A stretch of 64,000 bases of DNA from JABCYV01 sp963696025. GTDB taxonomy: Bacteria > Acidobacteriota > Terriglobia > Terriglobales > Acidobacteriaceae. Shown piece by piece: positions 43,601-52,659 of this stretch (its first letter is position 1; each line of letters begins with the position of its first letter). The notes beneath the pieces are model-generated. The model was not told the DNA's origin. It made no database searches and worked only from the letters and a program-made list of their open reading frames with translations. The stretch spans positions 124,001-188,000 of the forward strand of contig CAVOII010000009.1 in the NCBI GenBank assembly GCA_963696025.1. Reading direction: 5' to 3'. A program made the translations under genes and the position numbers.

Positions 43601-44278
43601 ATGCGTATTTATCTGCACGTCTTATTTATTTTCGCTTTGTCAACCATGCCTGCGGCTGCAGCCACGAAGCCGGACGTCATCACCTTTGGCAAGTCGACAA
43701 CCATCAAATGGTTCGTGGGCACCGCCGAAAGCAAGGTGCTGGATCTGAGAATGCACGCGCTATATGTGGATGGCTACTTGAAGGAATTTACACTCGACAG
43801 TCCTCATGATGTGACCGACCGACTGCTAGTGGTCCGCCGTGCTTTCCGCGTGAACGACATTTTGCCGGAGGAATCCAGCCCAGCACCGCGCTGGCGCTGG
43901 CAACGCGGCGGCTGGTTGCTCGTCGACCGCGTAACTGGCCGGGTTACGCAGATAAATCTTCCAGAATTCGATCCCTACTACTCGCTGGGGAAATGGTATC
44001 GCGACTATGTGGCTTACTGTGGCGTGTCGGATGACGGCAAGAAACTCTTTGCGATCGTTGCCCAGCTTGGCCGTCGCAAGCCTATTCTAAAGAAGCCGCT
44101 CGGCGAGGCCTCTGCCGCCGACCTGCCAGACTCCGAGTGTCCAGCACCCGGGTGGCAACGCCAGCCGACGAGGGTCACTTTTGAACCGAAAGAAGATCAG
44201 AGGTCGACCTATGCAATCCGCGGACGGGCGGTCGATCTGGTCAATGACGAAGAAGAGGAGGAAGAGGCCTCAAAGTAG
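43601..44278 (+). CDS. Secreted protein of unknown function
   Basis: A 225-residue protein with a signal peptide (RIYLHVLFIFALSTMPAAAA). The mature part includes TFGKSTTIKWFVGTAESKVLDLR, DVTDRLLVVRRAFRVND and GGWLLVDRVTGRVTQINLPEFDPYYS, and it ends in an acidic run of glutamates (about 215-222). Predicted mainly beta. No family recognised. It is divergent from the HD-GYP gene. Confidence 0.7.
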   Translation: MRIYLHVLFIFALSTMPAAAATKPDVITFGKSTTIKWFVGTAESKVLDLRMHALYVDGYLKEFTLDSPHDVTDRLLVVRRAFRVNDILPEESSPAPRWRWQRGGWLLVDRVTGRVTQINLPEFDPYYSLGKWYRDYVAYCGVSDDGKKLFAIVAQLGRRKPILKKPLGEASAADLPDSECPAPGWQRQPTRVTFEPKEDQRSTYAIRGRAVDLVNDEEEEEEASK

Positions 44279-44343
44279 CCGACTTCGCATGAGATAGCCG
44301 CTTCAAGGGACACAGGTAACTCCGTCAACCCAGTCTTCGTGAG

Positions 44344-45126
44344 TTATAGGCCTCCGTGTGACAACCCCTTCAGTCCGTTGGCGTGCTTCACAAAGGTAAA
44401 CACACTAAATAGAGCAAGCGCGGTGGCAAGGAATATCCACATTCGCCACTGATTCCGAATTTCGGGAGGATCACCCAAGTGATGTGCCAGGAGTGCTCCC
44501 AAAGCTAATCCAGTGACTAGCCCTCCGATGTGTGCCGAATTGTCGATACCGGGTACGACCGCCCCGAAAAACAGGTTGTATCCCGCAAAGGCAACAAGGC
44601 TTCTCAGCGTGCCCTGCAAGGCTTGTTTAGGAATCGGAAGCCGGCCCAGATAGAGTGCTGCGATGGCTGCACCCGCCAGACCGAAGATTGCTCCCGAAGC
44701 TCCCACCCCGACAACTTGCGGATGCAGCCATAGACTGGCCAAGCTGCCGGCCAGTCCGCAAGCCGTGTAGGTGAGCAAGTAAGTCCAACGATCAAAAATC
44801 CGCTCCGCCAGGTAGCCTAGGTTCCACAAGCACCACATATTGAGCGCGATGTGGATGATTCCGCCATGGACATAGTTAGACGTCAGAATCCGCCATGGTT
44901 GAACCCCCAGCGACAAAGGTCCCCAATTCGCCCCCCAATTGAGCAACTGTTGCGTCGTGGGCCGAACGGCAGAGACGCCCATCAGCACCATGGCAGCGAA
45001 GACTGCGACATTGATTCCGACAAGAGCGGTTGTGACTGGCGGCTTAGGTCGAGCGACGACAGCCGGCCGCGAAGGCACCGGTGTTGGGGTCGAGAAACCT
45101 GGATCGTCTGCTCGATTAGAAATCAT
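44344..45126 (-). CDS. Rhomboid-family intramembrane serine protease
   Basis: A 260-residue protein with six or so membrane helices. The catalytic serine is in GVGASGAIFGLAGAAIAALYLGR, the catalytic His in DNSAHIGGLVTGLALGALLAHHLG, and the helix-1 segment HGGIIHIALNMWCLWNLGYLAERIF holds the conserved H-x3-N. It cleaves membrane-anchored substrates within the bilayer. The first about 30 residues are a proline-rich cytoplasmic tail. Genomic neighbours give no clue to the substrate. Confidence 0.92.
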   Translation of the reverse strand: MISNRADDPGFSTPTPVPSRPAVVARPKPPVTTALVGINVAVFAAMVLMGVSAVRPTTQQLLNWGANWGPLSLGVQPWRILTSNYVHGGIIHIALNMWCLWNLGYLAERIFDRWTYLLTYTACGLAGSLASLWLHPQVVGVGASGAIFGLAGAAIAALYLGRLPIPKQALQGTLRSLVAFAGYNLFFGAVVPGIDNSAHIGGLVTGLALGALLAHHLGDPPEIRNQWRMWIFLATALALFSVFTFVKHANGLKGLSHGGL

Positions 45127-45199
45127 AGACGTGAATATTAACAGTCAACGCCGAAGTCTGGAGCCTGGGCATATGGAGCTTGCGGCTTGCCATCAATTT

Positions 45200-46156
45200 T
45201 CAATCACCCATGGTTTCCACCGCTGGCATTTCCTCCGTCACAGTTTTCTTCGTGACTTGGGCGCTGGTCACCAGTACAACCGACGCGACCACCACTGCGC
45301 TACCCGCCAGGATGTACCCATCTACCTTTTCATGCAGTACCAGCCAGCCCAGAAACACTGCCACTACGGGATTCACGTACGCGTAGGTGGAGACCTTCGA
45401 CGTCGGTACATGTCCCAGCAGCCAGATGTAAGCGGTATAACCGATCCACGATCCGCATACCACCAGATACAGCACCGCCCCGACGCCGCGGCGAGTCCAC
45501 ACCACCCGCGCGGGATCACCCACGGCGAGCGCGAACAACAGATTCGCCAAGCCTGCCGCTACCATCTGCCAGGCGGTGGCTGAGAACGGATCGACGTCCG
45601 GGGATTTCCATTTTTTCGCCAGCACCGAACCGAGCGCCCAGCTCGACGAGCCAAAAAGCAGGCTCAGGGCAGACCAGAGTTGAACCCGTCCGAAAGCACT
45701 GGTGGCCGTTAGATCGGGCCACAACAAAACTGCCATTCCAACTACTCCCAGGGCCAGCCCGATCTTTCCACGAGCGGAGACATGATGATTGCCTAGCAAC
45801 AATGTGTCCAGCACAAGGAAAAACAGCGGCGTGGACGCCAGCAATAGTGCCGCGAGACCCGTGCCGATGTGTTCCTCGGCGTAGGAAAGAGTCAGATTGC
45901 CGCCCATCAGCAACAGCACGCCTACCGCGGCCATCTGCGCCAATTGCCGGGGGTTGTAACGGATGTTTCTTCCCCGCCACCAGCAAAACGCCAGCATGAA
46001 TACGCCGGCGATCAAAAACCGCACGCCACACATCAGGGCTGGAGGAATTTTCTCGACCGCAATATCAATCGCTAGGTAAGTCGATCCCCAGAAGAAATAC
46101 ACCAGCCCGAAGGCAAGGAGCACCGCAAACCGCTGCTGGCGCTGGGCTGGAGTCAT
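45200..46156 (-). CDS. EamA/DMT-family exporter
   Basis: A 318-residue protein with ten predicted helices in two EamA repeats: FGLVYFFWGSTYLAIDIAVEKIPPALMCGVRFLIAG in the first and GSSSWALGSVLAKKWKSPDVDPFSATAWQMVAAGL in the second, ending VNPVVAVFLGWLVLHEKVDGYILAGSAVVV. It resembles YedA-type drug/metabolite transporters that export small metabolites or amino acids. Substrate unknown. It follows the rhomboid gene's promoter side and is likely independent. Confidence 0.9.
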   Translation of the reverse strand: MTPAQRQQRFAVLLAFGLVYFFWGSTYLAIDIAVEKIPPALMCGVRFLIAGVFMLAFCWWRGRNIRYNPRQLAQMAAVGVLLLMGGNLTLSYAEEHIGTGLAALLLASTPLFFLVLDTLLLGNHHVSARGKIGLALGVVGMAVLLWPDLTATSAFGRVQLWSALSLLFGSSSWALGSVLAKKWKSPDVDPFSATAWQMVAAGLANLLFALAVGDPARVVWTRRGVGAVLYLVVCGSWIGYTAYIWLLGHVPTSKVSTYAYVNPVVAVFLGWLVLHEKVDGYILAGSAVVVASVVLVTSAQVTKKTVTEEMPAVETMGD

Positions 46157-46211
46157 GGAGAAGAGGAGCTACAGGTATCAGACGAATTCGGCAGGCTATT
46201 AGATTCTAAAG

Positions 46212-47128
46212 TTAGCGATCCTGAACTGTAGACCCTGGGGCATTTACGGCGGAGTCTTGAGGCGGGCAATTCTTCATCTTGCCAAAATCGAGCACGACAT
46301 CCACCATACCGTTCCTCTCATCCAGTTTTCGGTAGGAGTCGGCGGAAACAGGAAGATCAAGACCTAGCGCCCAGACTTTCTGGATGAAAGCAACAATCTG
46401 GTCAGAACTAAAGATGTTGCCGGTTTTCCACTCCCAGGCTTGGACCAGCTTGGACGTAGTCTCGGGGTCCGAGCCTACTACTTCAAGTCGACCCATCCTA
46501 AATTGTTCGCCCTCATCGACGTCAATGTCCAAAGCAATGGCGGAGTCCTTTTCGTCGAACTCCGTGTTCGGGATAGCTGTGAAATTGATATACCCCTGCG
46601 AACCGTAGAGCTTGGTCACAGCTTCCAAGCCTTTTGCAACCTCTTCACGGCTGAAGATTTCACCTGGGTGGATCTGCATACCCTCCAGCAATTGCTGCTC
46701 CGAAAATACAGTCATGTTCTTGTAGTGGATGTCGCGAAGCCAGTACTGACGGCCCGCGTCTAAGATCTGCACCACGATGCTATATTGCGGCGTGGTATCG
46801 TGTGGAACTGGGATAGCTTTTGCAGCCACTTGGACCTTGAAGTAACCGTTGTTCTGATAGGCAGCGCGGCCCCTCTCAGCTGCTTCGTCCGCTACTCCCG
46901 AGATATCCTCATCCGTCGAGGCAGCTGCAATCCTTTCCCTGCCAGTTCTTTCGTGATCTGCTGCTGTTCTTGTACCGAAAGTAGCGACGCATTCTTGAAT
47001 ATCACGCTGCGGATCGCGAGGTTGATCGTGCGCGGAGACTCTCTCTCAGCCGGGCAGGTTTCCGCACACAAAGAACCGAAGAGGGCTAGAAAGCAAGCAG
47101 CGATAAAGGCGTTTCTGCACGCCATCAC
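46212..47128 (-). pseudogene. POTRA-repeat periplasmic protein, frameshifted
   Basis: An upstream frame (47128-46892) encodes a signal peptide (FIAACFLALFGSLCAETC) and the first POTRA strand-helix (INLAIRSVIFKNASLLSVQEQQQITKEL), then stops early. A second frame takes over with EDISGVADEAAERGRAAYQNNGYFKVQV and continues through two more POTRA units (YWLRDIHYKNMTVFSEQQLLEGM; GEQFRMGRLEVVG) to 46212. A one-base shift near 46915 joins them into one protein of about 300 residues. POTRA units bind partner proteins in BamA/TamA/FhaC-type assemblies, but no beta-barrel follows. May be a pseudogene or a sequence error. Confidence 0.75.
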
Positions 47129-47189
47129 CTCTCAAATCCTTGCGTAATTATATGCCGATTTTGAGTGGCTTCTTGCCGGATACTCTTGC

Positions 47190-48281
47190 TCACAGACTAT
47201 GCTGCAAAAGTCCTGTCCCGACACCTGCACAAATCCCCAGCAACACAACAGTTCCAAACAGAGTGACAGCCGTGCGCCAGGAGATGGTGCGGCCCAGAAT
47301 GAGCATGGGGTAGATGCTGAACGCGCCCAGCGTACATAAGAGAATCACGACATAGGGCATGGGAACCCCTCGCGCCATGAGAATGAAAGCCGCGGCTACG
47401 TCGAACGCCATCGGCACAGGCAAGAATGTACCCACCAGAGCGACCAGAATAATCCCCAGGATACTGACTTTTAACGGGATATCGTGAGCAGGAACCAGTT
47501 CAGCGACGACGGCGCCTAAGATAGCCGCGAGGATCATGAGCGGAATGGTAGCGGCGGCCAGTCTTGCCAGATGCGCGAAGTAATTTTTCAATGTACTTCC
47601 CACGGGCTGCAGCCATCGCCCTGCGTTGGGGACAGGAGCATCGCGTTCCGAGGAAGGTATAGTGTGCCGAACGACCACGGGGACCAGTGCGAGCAGAACG
47701 AGCGGAACCATTAGCCGAACCAGTGCGATCTTCAACGGAAACAGGGTGAAGGCCATCGCCAGGACAACTACGTTCAGCATGGGAGAACTGATCATTGTGG
47801 CAAGAACCGTATTCGAGCTGGCGCCAGCGACAAACAACCCGCGACCGATTGGCGCAACACAGTTGGCACAGACACCAAGTGGCACACCGGCCACGGCTCC
47901 CAGCAGAGTGTTGCCTGCGGCGCTCTTAAAACGGATTTGCGGCAGGGTCGAAAGCAGCGTGAGCAAGGCCGCGCCGAAGCAGATACCAAACGTCATGCCG
48001 ATGCGGTTGGTCCACATCCAATTCACCGAAGTGCGCTCGATGCGGGTCACCGCCGGCATCGCGGGAGTTACCGGCAGTAGCGCATCGAAACTAAGCACAC
48101 CAGTCACGTGGATTGCCTGACCGGCATGCAGCTTCTTGAGCAACGCAGGATACCGAGATTCAGTCCAGAAGTAGAGACCGATCGCGAGGCTGAGCAGCAG
48201 TGCGACCGACGTCTGTACGAGTAGGATTTTTCGCGCAGAGGCTCGCGCAGCAAACGGCAGACTAGCGGCGGCAGAAGTCAT
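47190..48281 (-). CDS. YraQ/UPF0718-type permease
   Basis: A 363-residue integral membrane protein with eight to ten helices. The signature GVCANCVAPIGRGLFVAGASSNTVLATMISSPMLNVVVLAM (about 138-178) carries the C-A-N-C-x-A-P motif and the S-S-P-x-L-N of the UPF0718/ArsP family. The second half repeats this as GTFLPVPMAFDVAAAFILMARGVPMPY. Some relatives export organoarsenicals; most are uncharacterised. It has an unusual large soluble-looking loop (about 45-85) after the first helix. No arsenic genes are nearby, so the substrate is open. Confidence 0.85.
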   Translation of the reverse strand: MTSAAASLPFAARASARKILLVQTSVALLLSLAIGLYFWTESRYPALLKKLHAGQAIHVTGVLSFDALLPVTPAMPAVTRIERTSVNWMWTNRIGMTFGICFGAALLTLLSTLPQIRFKSAAGNTLLGAVAGVPLGVCANCVAPIGRGLFVAGASSNTVLATMISSPMLNVVVLAMAFTLFPLKIALVRLMVPLVLLALVPVVVRHTIPSSERDAPVPNAGRWLQPVGSTLKNYFAHLARLAAATIPLMILAAILGAVVAELVPAHDIPLKVSILGIILVALVGTFLPVPMAFDVAAAFILMARGVPMPYVVILLCTLGAFSIYPMLILGRTISWRTAVTLFGTVVLLGICAGVGTGLLQHSL

Positions 48282-48430
48282 GAGACCTCAAATCCTTATC
48301 GGCAATGCAACTTGGCCGCGAATTATCCGTGACCGGCCTGCAACCAGCAATAGTGGATTTCAATTAGACGTTGGCTACCTCCGGGCGAAAGCAAATGACC
48401 ATCGACAGCCAACCAACGACTACGTAGGGG

Positions 48431-48664
48431 TTACGCCGCCATCCTTATCGGGTTATAATGAATCAGCGATGTGTACCGATGCGCCACCAGGAAGCCAATT
48501 CGAAAGCGCCCGTGTGCCAGCTCCATCTTCTGGTGCGCCGTCATTCGGCGGTATTGCCCTCCCAGGCGCGTCCCAATCTCTTCGGTAGCGACTAGCTTTC
48601 GATCCTCCCAGACCTGATACGTGCATTTGGGCCTAAATCCGCGCATCCCGCGGCAGAGCCCCAA
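48431..48664 (-). CDS. Doubtful small protein
   Basis: A 77-residue frame with codon use like the real genes around it (many CTG, GCG and GAG codons). Readable core: TYQVWEDRKLVATEEIGTRL, then GGQYRRMTAHQKMELAHGRF. There is no clear Shine-Dalgarno before the ATG at 48664 or the internal ATG at 48646. No family is recognised. It could be a real small gene or chance. Confidence 0.35.
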   Translation of the reverse strand: MGLCRGMRGFRPKCTYQVWEDRKLVATEEIGTRLGGQYRRMTAHQKMELAHGRFRIGFLVAHRYTSLIHYNPIRMAA

Positions 48665-48673
48665 GCTGATAAC

Positions 48674-48697
48674 AGACGACCAAAGACTGACGACTGA
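48674..48697. repeat. GACGAC-type simple repeat tract, copy 3
   Basis: CAGACGACCAAAGACTGACGACTG lies 17 bases upstream of the aminotransferase ATG, just before its Shine-Dalgarno. It shares GACTGACGACTG with the tract at 42369-42401. Confidence 0.45.
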
Positions 48698-48713
48698 AAT
48701 TCAGGAGGATCCC

Positions 48714-50069
48714 ATGCCGACCAACGCTCTAGCCGGTCCCAAGCTCAAGACTGCCCTGCCTGGCCCCAATGCCAAGCGCATCCTCGATGGCGACAACAAA
48801 TACATTTCGCCGTCCTACACCCGTTCCTATCCGCTAGTGGCTAAGCAGGGCCGCGGCCTGGTCATCACCGACGTGGACGGCAACGAGTTCCTCGATTTCT
48901 CTGCCGGCATTGCCGTGGTTTCAACCGGTCACTGCCATCCTGACGTGGTCGCAGCGATCCAGAAGCAGGCGGGTGAGCTCATTCACATGTCGGGCACCGA
49001 TTTCTATTACCAGAACATGGTGACGCTCGCGGAGCGGCTTTCGAAAATCGCTCCCATGCCCGGGCCGCACAAGATTTATTACGGCAACTCTGGCGCCGAG
49101 GCGATTGAGGCCGCACTCAAGCTGGCTCGCTATCACACCAAGCGGCAAAATGTGATCGCTTTCTTAGGCGCGTTCCACGGACGCACTATGGGCGCGCTAT
49201 CGCTGACTGCCTCCAAGCCGCAACAAAAGCGACGTTTCGCTCCGTTGGTTCCCGGCGTCATCCACGTACGTTATCCCGATGTTTATCGCGGTTGCGAAGG
49301 CGGCCCGCAGGATGCCGAGAAGTTTGCCCTGGGTTGCGCCCGCTTCATCGAGGACAAGCTCTTCAAGACCACCCTGCCGGCGGAAGAAGTGGCAGCTATT
49401 TTTGTCGAACCTATCCAGGGAGAAGGCGGTTACGTCATCGCGCCGACAGTTTTCATGCAGGAATTGCGCCGCATCTGCGATAAGCATGGAATTCTGCTGG
49501 TAGCCGACGAAGTCCAAAGCGGCGCCGGCCGCACCGGCAAGTGGTGGGCGGTCGAACACACCGGCGTGCAGCCTGACATTGTCTGCATGGCCAAGGGAAT
49601 CGCCTCGGGTATGCCGCTCGGCATCCTGATGAGCAAAGCCGAAATTATGGATTGGGTTCCGGGCTCGCATGCGTCGACGTTCGGCGGCAATCCCGTCTGC
49701 ATTGCAGCCGCGCTGGCCACGCTTGATGTCATCGAGCGCGAGAACCTCTTGCGTAACTCAACGGACGTCGGCAACCATATGCTGAAGCGCATGGCCGACT
49801 GGCCAAGTAAGCACAAGCTGGTGGGCGATGTCCGCGGCCGCGGCCTGATGATTGGTGTCGAGATCGTGAAGGACAAGAAGACGAAAGAATACGCCGCCGC
49901 CGAACGTGATCGCATCATTGAGCTGGTCTTCGAGCGAGGGATTCTCTTTCTCGGTTGCGGACCCAGCACGATTCGCATCGCTCCGCCGCTCATAGTCACC
50001 AAAGACGAAGCTGACGTCGCCATCGATGCTCTCGAGGAGTGCGTCACCATCGTTGGTAAGAGCGCGTAA
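48714..50069 (+). CDS. Class III aminotransferase (GabT-like)
   Basis: The ATG at 48714 with CAGGAGGA upstream gives 452 residues. PLP-fold class III motifs: YGNSGAEAIEAALKLAR, FLGAFHGRTMGALSLTASK, VEPIQGEGGYVIAP, LVADEVQSGAGRTGKWWAVEH and the PLP lysine in CMAKGIASGMPLG. Close to bacterial 4-aminobutyrate and related omega-amino-acid aminotransferases; an acetylornithine or lysine epsilon-aminotransferase role is possible. It transfers an amino group to 2-oxoglutarate in the cytoplasm. No gabD is adjacent, so the exact substrate is uncertain. Confidence 0.9.
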   Translation: MPTNALAGPKLKTALPGPNAKRILDGDNKYISPSYTRSYPLVAKQGRGLVITDVDGNEFLDFSAGIAVVSTGHCHPDVVAAIQKQAGELIHMSGTDFYYQNMVTLAERLSKIAPMPGPHKIYYGNSGAEAIEAALKLARYHTKRQNVIAFLGAFHGRTMGALSLTASKPQQKRRFAPLVPGVIHVRYPDVYRGCEGGPQDAEKFALGCARFIEDKLFKTTLPAEEVAAIFVEPIQGEGGYVIAPTVFMQELRRICDKHGILLVADEVQSGAGRTGKWWAVEHTGVQPDIVCMAKGIASGMPLGILMSKAEIMDWVPGSHASTFGGNPVCIAAALATLDVIERENLLRNSTDVGNHMLKRMADWPSKHKLVGDVRGRGLMIGVEIVKDKKTKEYAAAERDRIIELVFERGILFLGCGPSTIRIAPPLIVTKDEADVAIDALEECVTIVGKSA

Positions 50070-50122
50070 GCGCTCGCGCAGGGCCCGGTTTCTGACGTGC
50101 TGATTCGGACGAATCTGGGGAA

Positions 50123-50145
50123 GGGCACGACTTCCAATCGTGCCC
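50123..50145. repeat. Extragenic palindrome / terminator-like hairpin
   Basis: GGGCACGA (50123-50130) and TCGTGCCC (50138-50145) form a perfect 8-bp stem with a 7-base loop, 54 bases after the aminotransferase stop. There is no T-run. It could end transcription or be a copy of a dispersed palindromic element. Confidence 0.5.
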
Positions 50146-50234
50146 TGAGGTTCCCGAAAACGGACCGGGTTTAGCCGCTTCGATTCGGCGTCTCATCCGC
50201 AGTGCATTTTTGCGTCAGTTGAACAAGGATCGCC

Positions 50235-50690
50235 ATGAAGGGAACAGTTGAGTCCATTAACATCGCCGCCGCCGCTAAAGAACCCATGCAGTCCGTTGAT
50301 CAGGTGCAGGCGACTCCGGGCCTCGGGTTGGAAGGAGATCGCTATGCTTTGGGGCTGGGAACATTCTTCAAGCGGCAACCGGACGTTGAGCTGACTCTAA
50401 TTGAGGCAGAGGCAATCGAAGCGTTGAAGCGCGATTACCAAGTGGAAATCGCCCCCGGTGAGGCGCGGCGCAATGTTGTCACTCGCGGCGTGGCGCTCAA
50501 TCATCTGGTTGGTCGTGAGTTTCGTATCGGCGATGTGAAGGTCCTAGGTATCCGTCTATGCGAGCCGTGCGGCCACTTGCAGGCGCTCACCGGACGTCCG
50601 GTAATCAAAGGGCTGATCCACCGTGGCGGCCTGCGTGCTCAGATTTTGACCCCAGGAACAATTCGGGTCGGCGCCCCGGTGAGCGACTAG
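50235..50690 (+). CDS. MOSC-domain protein
   Basis: A 151-residue MOSC domain. It starts GTVESINIAAAAKEPMQSV, then GLGLEGDRYALGLGTFF, ARRNVVTRGVALNHLVGREFRIG and the conserved cysteine segment LCEPCGHLQALTG (about 111-123). MOSC domains carry sulfur or bind molybdenum cofactor; stand-alone members (YiiM-like) are linked to Moco-dependent or sulfur-delivery reactions. No partner genes are adjacent. Confidence 0.88.
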   Translation: MKGTVESINIAAAAKEPMQSVDQVQATPGLGLEGDRYALGLGTFFKRQPDVELTLIEAEAIEALKRDYQVEIAPGEARRNVVTRGVALNHLVGREFRIGDVKVLGIRLCEPCGHLQALTGRPVIKGLIHRGGLRAQILTPGTIRVGAPVSD

Positions 50691-50808
50691 TCGCCATGCA
50701 GCGCCTGTACTTTCTGTGACTTCGGGACTAGAACTTTCGTCCCGGGTTTCTCCTTGACACTCTATCTAGCCGGAGCGAAACTCCGCTCAGAGCATCTTGC
50801 AAATTTGC

Positions 50809-51888
50809 ATGGATCATTACTCCATCCTGGACTCCAGTCCGTCCCGGGCAGGGCTGGAAACTGTCTTGACTGAGAGCGAGGCCAAGGAATCTGCTTCGCT
50901 GCGCGCAGTCTCGCCGGAGCCTCTGCGCTTTCCCGGCGACGACGGTGGCAGGTCGCTCAACCATATGGCTCAGCGCGACCTCGATGCCGCATTGCAATTG
51001 CTGGCTGAGCGGGCGCAGTACATCACCGGGGCCTCAGGCGCCGCCATCGCATTGCGCCGGGGCGAGCACATGATTTGTCGCGCCAGTTCGGGAGAATCTG
51101 CCCCGAAGCTGGGATCGCACCTGCAAGTCGATTCGGGCCTCTCAGGCGAGAGCGTGCGCACCCGGCAGATGCTCTGCTGTGACGATGCCCAAAACGATCC
51201 CCGTGTGAATTGGGAGAGTTGCCGGGCGCTGAGGATTGTGTCGGTGGTGGTGATGCCTCTGGTTCGCGAGCAACAAGTCAACGGAATATTCGAACTCTTA
51301 TCGGAGAGGGCCCATGCATTCGAGGAACGAGACTTCGCCGCCCTGGAACGCCTGGCCGAGATGATCCAGACCGCACTAGATCACGCCGAAGCGACGAAGC
51401 TGGTAGAAAATGAATTGATTTCGGCGCCCAGCGCAGCGGCGCCAGGGTCGGGTCAGGCTGCATACAAAAGTAAACCCGAATCCGATCCGGAGCCGGAGCC
51501 TGCAGTTGAAAAGGAAGCGGTGGTCAAGCCCGCGGCAGAGGGCGTCGCTATGCCGCAATCAGCTTCGGCGGCTACCGAGCCGGACCATGCCGCCTCAGAA
51601 GAAGAGCCTGCCGTCGATTCCGTTGCCGTCTTGGTCAGCGAGCGGGGCAACATCGGAACCTGTCAGGCGTGCGGATTCCCGATCTCCGAAGGCCGGAAGC
51701 TTTGCCTCGATTGCGAAGCCGATCAGATTCCTGAGCTGGTTCCGGCCGCGGCCGCAGTGGTCAATGACATTCCGGAATTTCTCACTGTTCCGGAAAGCAA
51801 GAGCTGGTTGCAGTCTCACTTGTACGTGGTTGTCACCATACTCATGGTGGCCGCTACAGTAATTTTGATCCTCTGGCGCAGCCTGTAA
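50809..51888 (+). CDS. GAF-domain protein with zinc ribbon and C-terminal membrane anchor
   Basis: From the ATG at 50809 (a TTG at 50797 is also possible), about 359 residues. A GAF domain covers about 55-195 (DLDAALQLLAERAQYITGASGAAIALRRG, then VVVMPLVREQQVNGIFELLSERAHAFEERDF). A Glu/Pro/Ala-rich linker follows, then a zinc ribbon CQAC...CLDC (about 282-303) and a terminal membrane helix (LYVVVTILMVAATVILILW). The GAF part may sense a small ligand or redox state; the tail should fix it in the inner membrane with the domains in the cytoplasm. An unusual combination; partner unknown. Confidence 0.8.
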   Translation: MDHYSILDSSPSRAGLETVLTESEAKESASLRAVSPEPLRFPGDDGGRSLNHMAQRDLDAALQLLAERAQYITGASGAAIALRRGEHMICRASSGESAPKLGSHLQVDSGLSGESVRTRQMLCCDDAQNDPRVNWESCRALRIVSVVVMPLVREQQVNGIFELLSERAHAFEERDFAALERLAEMIQTALDHAEATKLVENELISAPSAAAPGSGQAAYKSKPESDPEPEPAVEKEAVVKPAAEGVAMPQSASAATEPDHAASEEEPAVDSVAVLVSERGNIGTCQACGFPISEGRKLCLDCEADQIPELVPAAAAVVNDIPEFLTVPESKSWLQSHLYVVVTILMVAATVILILWRSL

Positions 51889-51919
51889 TCGCGCGCCGCG
51901 TGCTCCTCACCCTGAGTTA

Positions 51920-52321
51920 CTAAGAATGCAAACAGATTTTATTCGGCAAGAGAAAAGTGCTTTTCGCAAGGTCTGAAGCCAGCGTGCCGTCGGAGTAGTA
52001 TTTCTTCAAAACGTTGTCTTTCCAGTTCAATAGATCAGCATTCGCTGCGGCGAACTGCGCCCACGTTTGACCGCACCCGGCGCGGGCTATTCGTTCCCGA
52101 ATCAAAAACATAAAAGCCCAGGTGATGGTCTCGTGATAGAGGCTGGGCTTTCCCTTGGCGGCGGCGAATCTCGCTAGCGAACTCGAAAAGCGCTGAAGAG
52201 CTTCCAGGGCCGGATACCGGCTCAGATACAGAAAGGCCATCTTGACGTGGTCGGGGTGGTGAAACGACTCAGTTGGCAGGCTGCAATCCTCGAACTTCGC
52301 GATGAACTCATCATCGGTCAC
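51920..52321 (-). CDS. Conserved-looking protein of unknown function
   Basis: A 133-residue, mainly helical protein. Features: MTDDEFIAKFEDCSLPTESFHHPDHVKMAFLYL with a His-rich turn, YHETITWAFMFLIRERIAR and a C-terminal ADLLNWKDNVLKKYYSD. The FHHPDHVK...YHET pattern could bind a metal. I do not recognise a named family. It lies between the GAF gene and another small minus-strand gene. Confidence 0.7.
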   Translation of the reverse strand: MTDDEFIAKFEDCSLPTESFHHPDHVKMAFLYLSRYPALEALQRFSSSLARFAAAKGKPSLYHETITWAFMFLIRERIARAGCGQTWAQFAAANADLLNWKDNVLKKYYSDGTLASDLAKSTFLLPNKICLHS

Positions 52322-52383
52322 CGATCACCTCCAAAACTTCAGCCCGGCTGCCTCCAACCAAGGCAATGCTTTCACACGCTGAT

Positions 52384-52659
52384 TTATTCCGAATGGGTTG
52401 TGCCTGATTCGGTAAGGCGGTGGCTCGCCCGGGAGTCCAAATCGAGACCGTAGAACCTCTTCAACTCCTTGATACGCCGCAAACTGGCTTGGTTGAAGGG
52501 GCACTTTCCATCAAACGCATGGAGAACAATGCCTTCGAGCAGGTCACCGAGAGTCATATCGTGGTAGTCGGCAAAAGCCCTGAGCACCTTCAACAGCCGC
52601 TTCTCCACTCGAACCCCCGTCTGCACCCGTTCAACTACGTGTTTGCTGTCTAGAACCAT
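52384..52659 (-). CDS. Small helical protein of unknown function
   Basis: From the ATG at 52659, 91 residues; the 12 codons before it are less protein-like. The core RVEKRLLKVLRAFADYHDMTLGDLLEGIVLHAF resembles a ribbon-helix-helix or short DNA-binding fold, followed by NQASLRRIKELKRFYGLDL. It may be a small regulator, but this is a guess from the helical pattern. 62 bases upstream of the previous minus-strand gene. Confidence 0.6.
   Translation of the reverse strand: MVLDSKHVVERVQTGVRVEKRLLKVLRAFADYHDMTLGDLLEGIVLHAFDGKCPFNQASLRRIKELKRFYGLDLDSRASHRLTESGTTHSE

Larger units (their letters stand above)
48282..48713. other. Region between permease and aminotransferase genes
   Basis: This 432-base gap holds one doubtful small reading frame on the minus strand (48431-48664, listed separately) and a GACGAC repeat tract at 48674-48697. 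The promoter of the aminotransferase gene should lie here. No strong hairpin was found. Confidence 0.4.
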
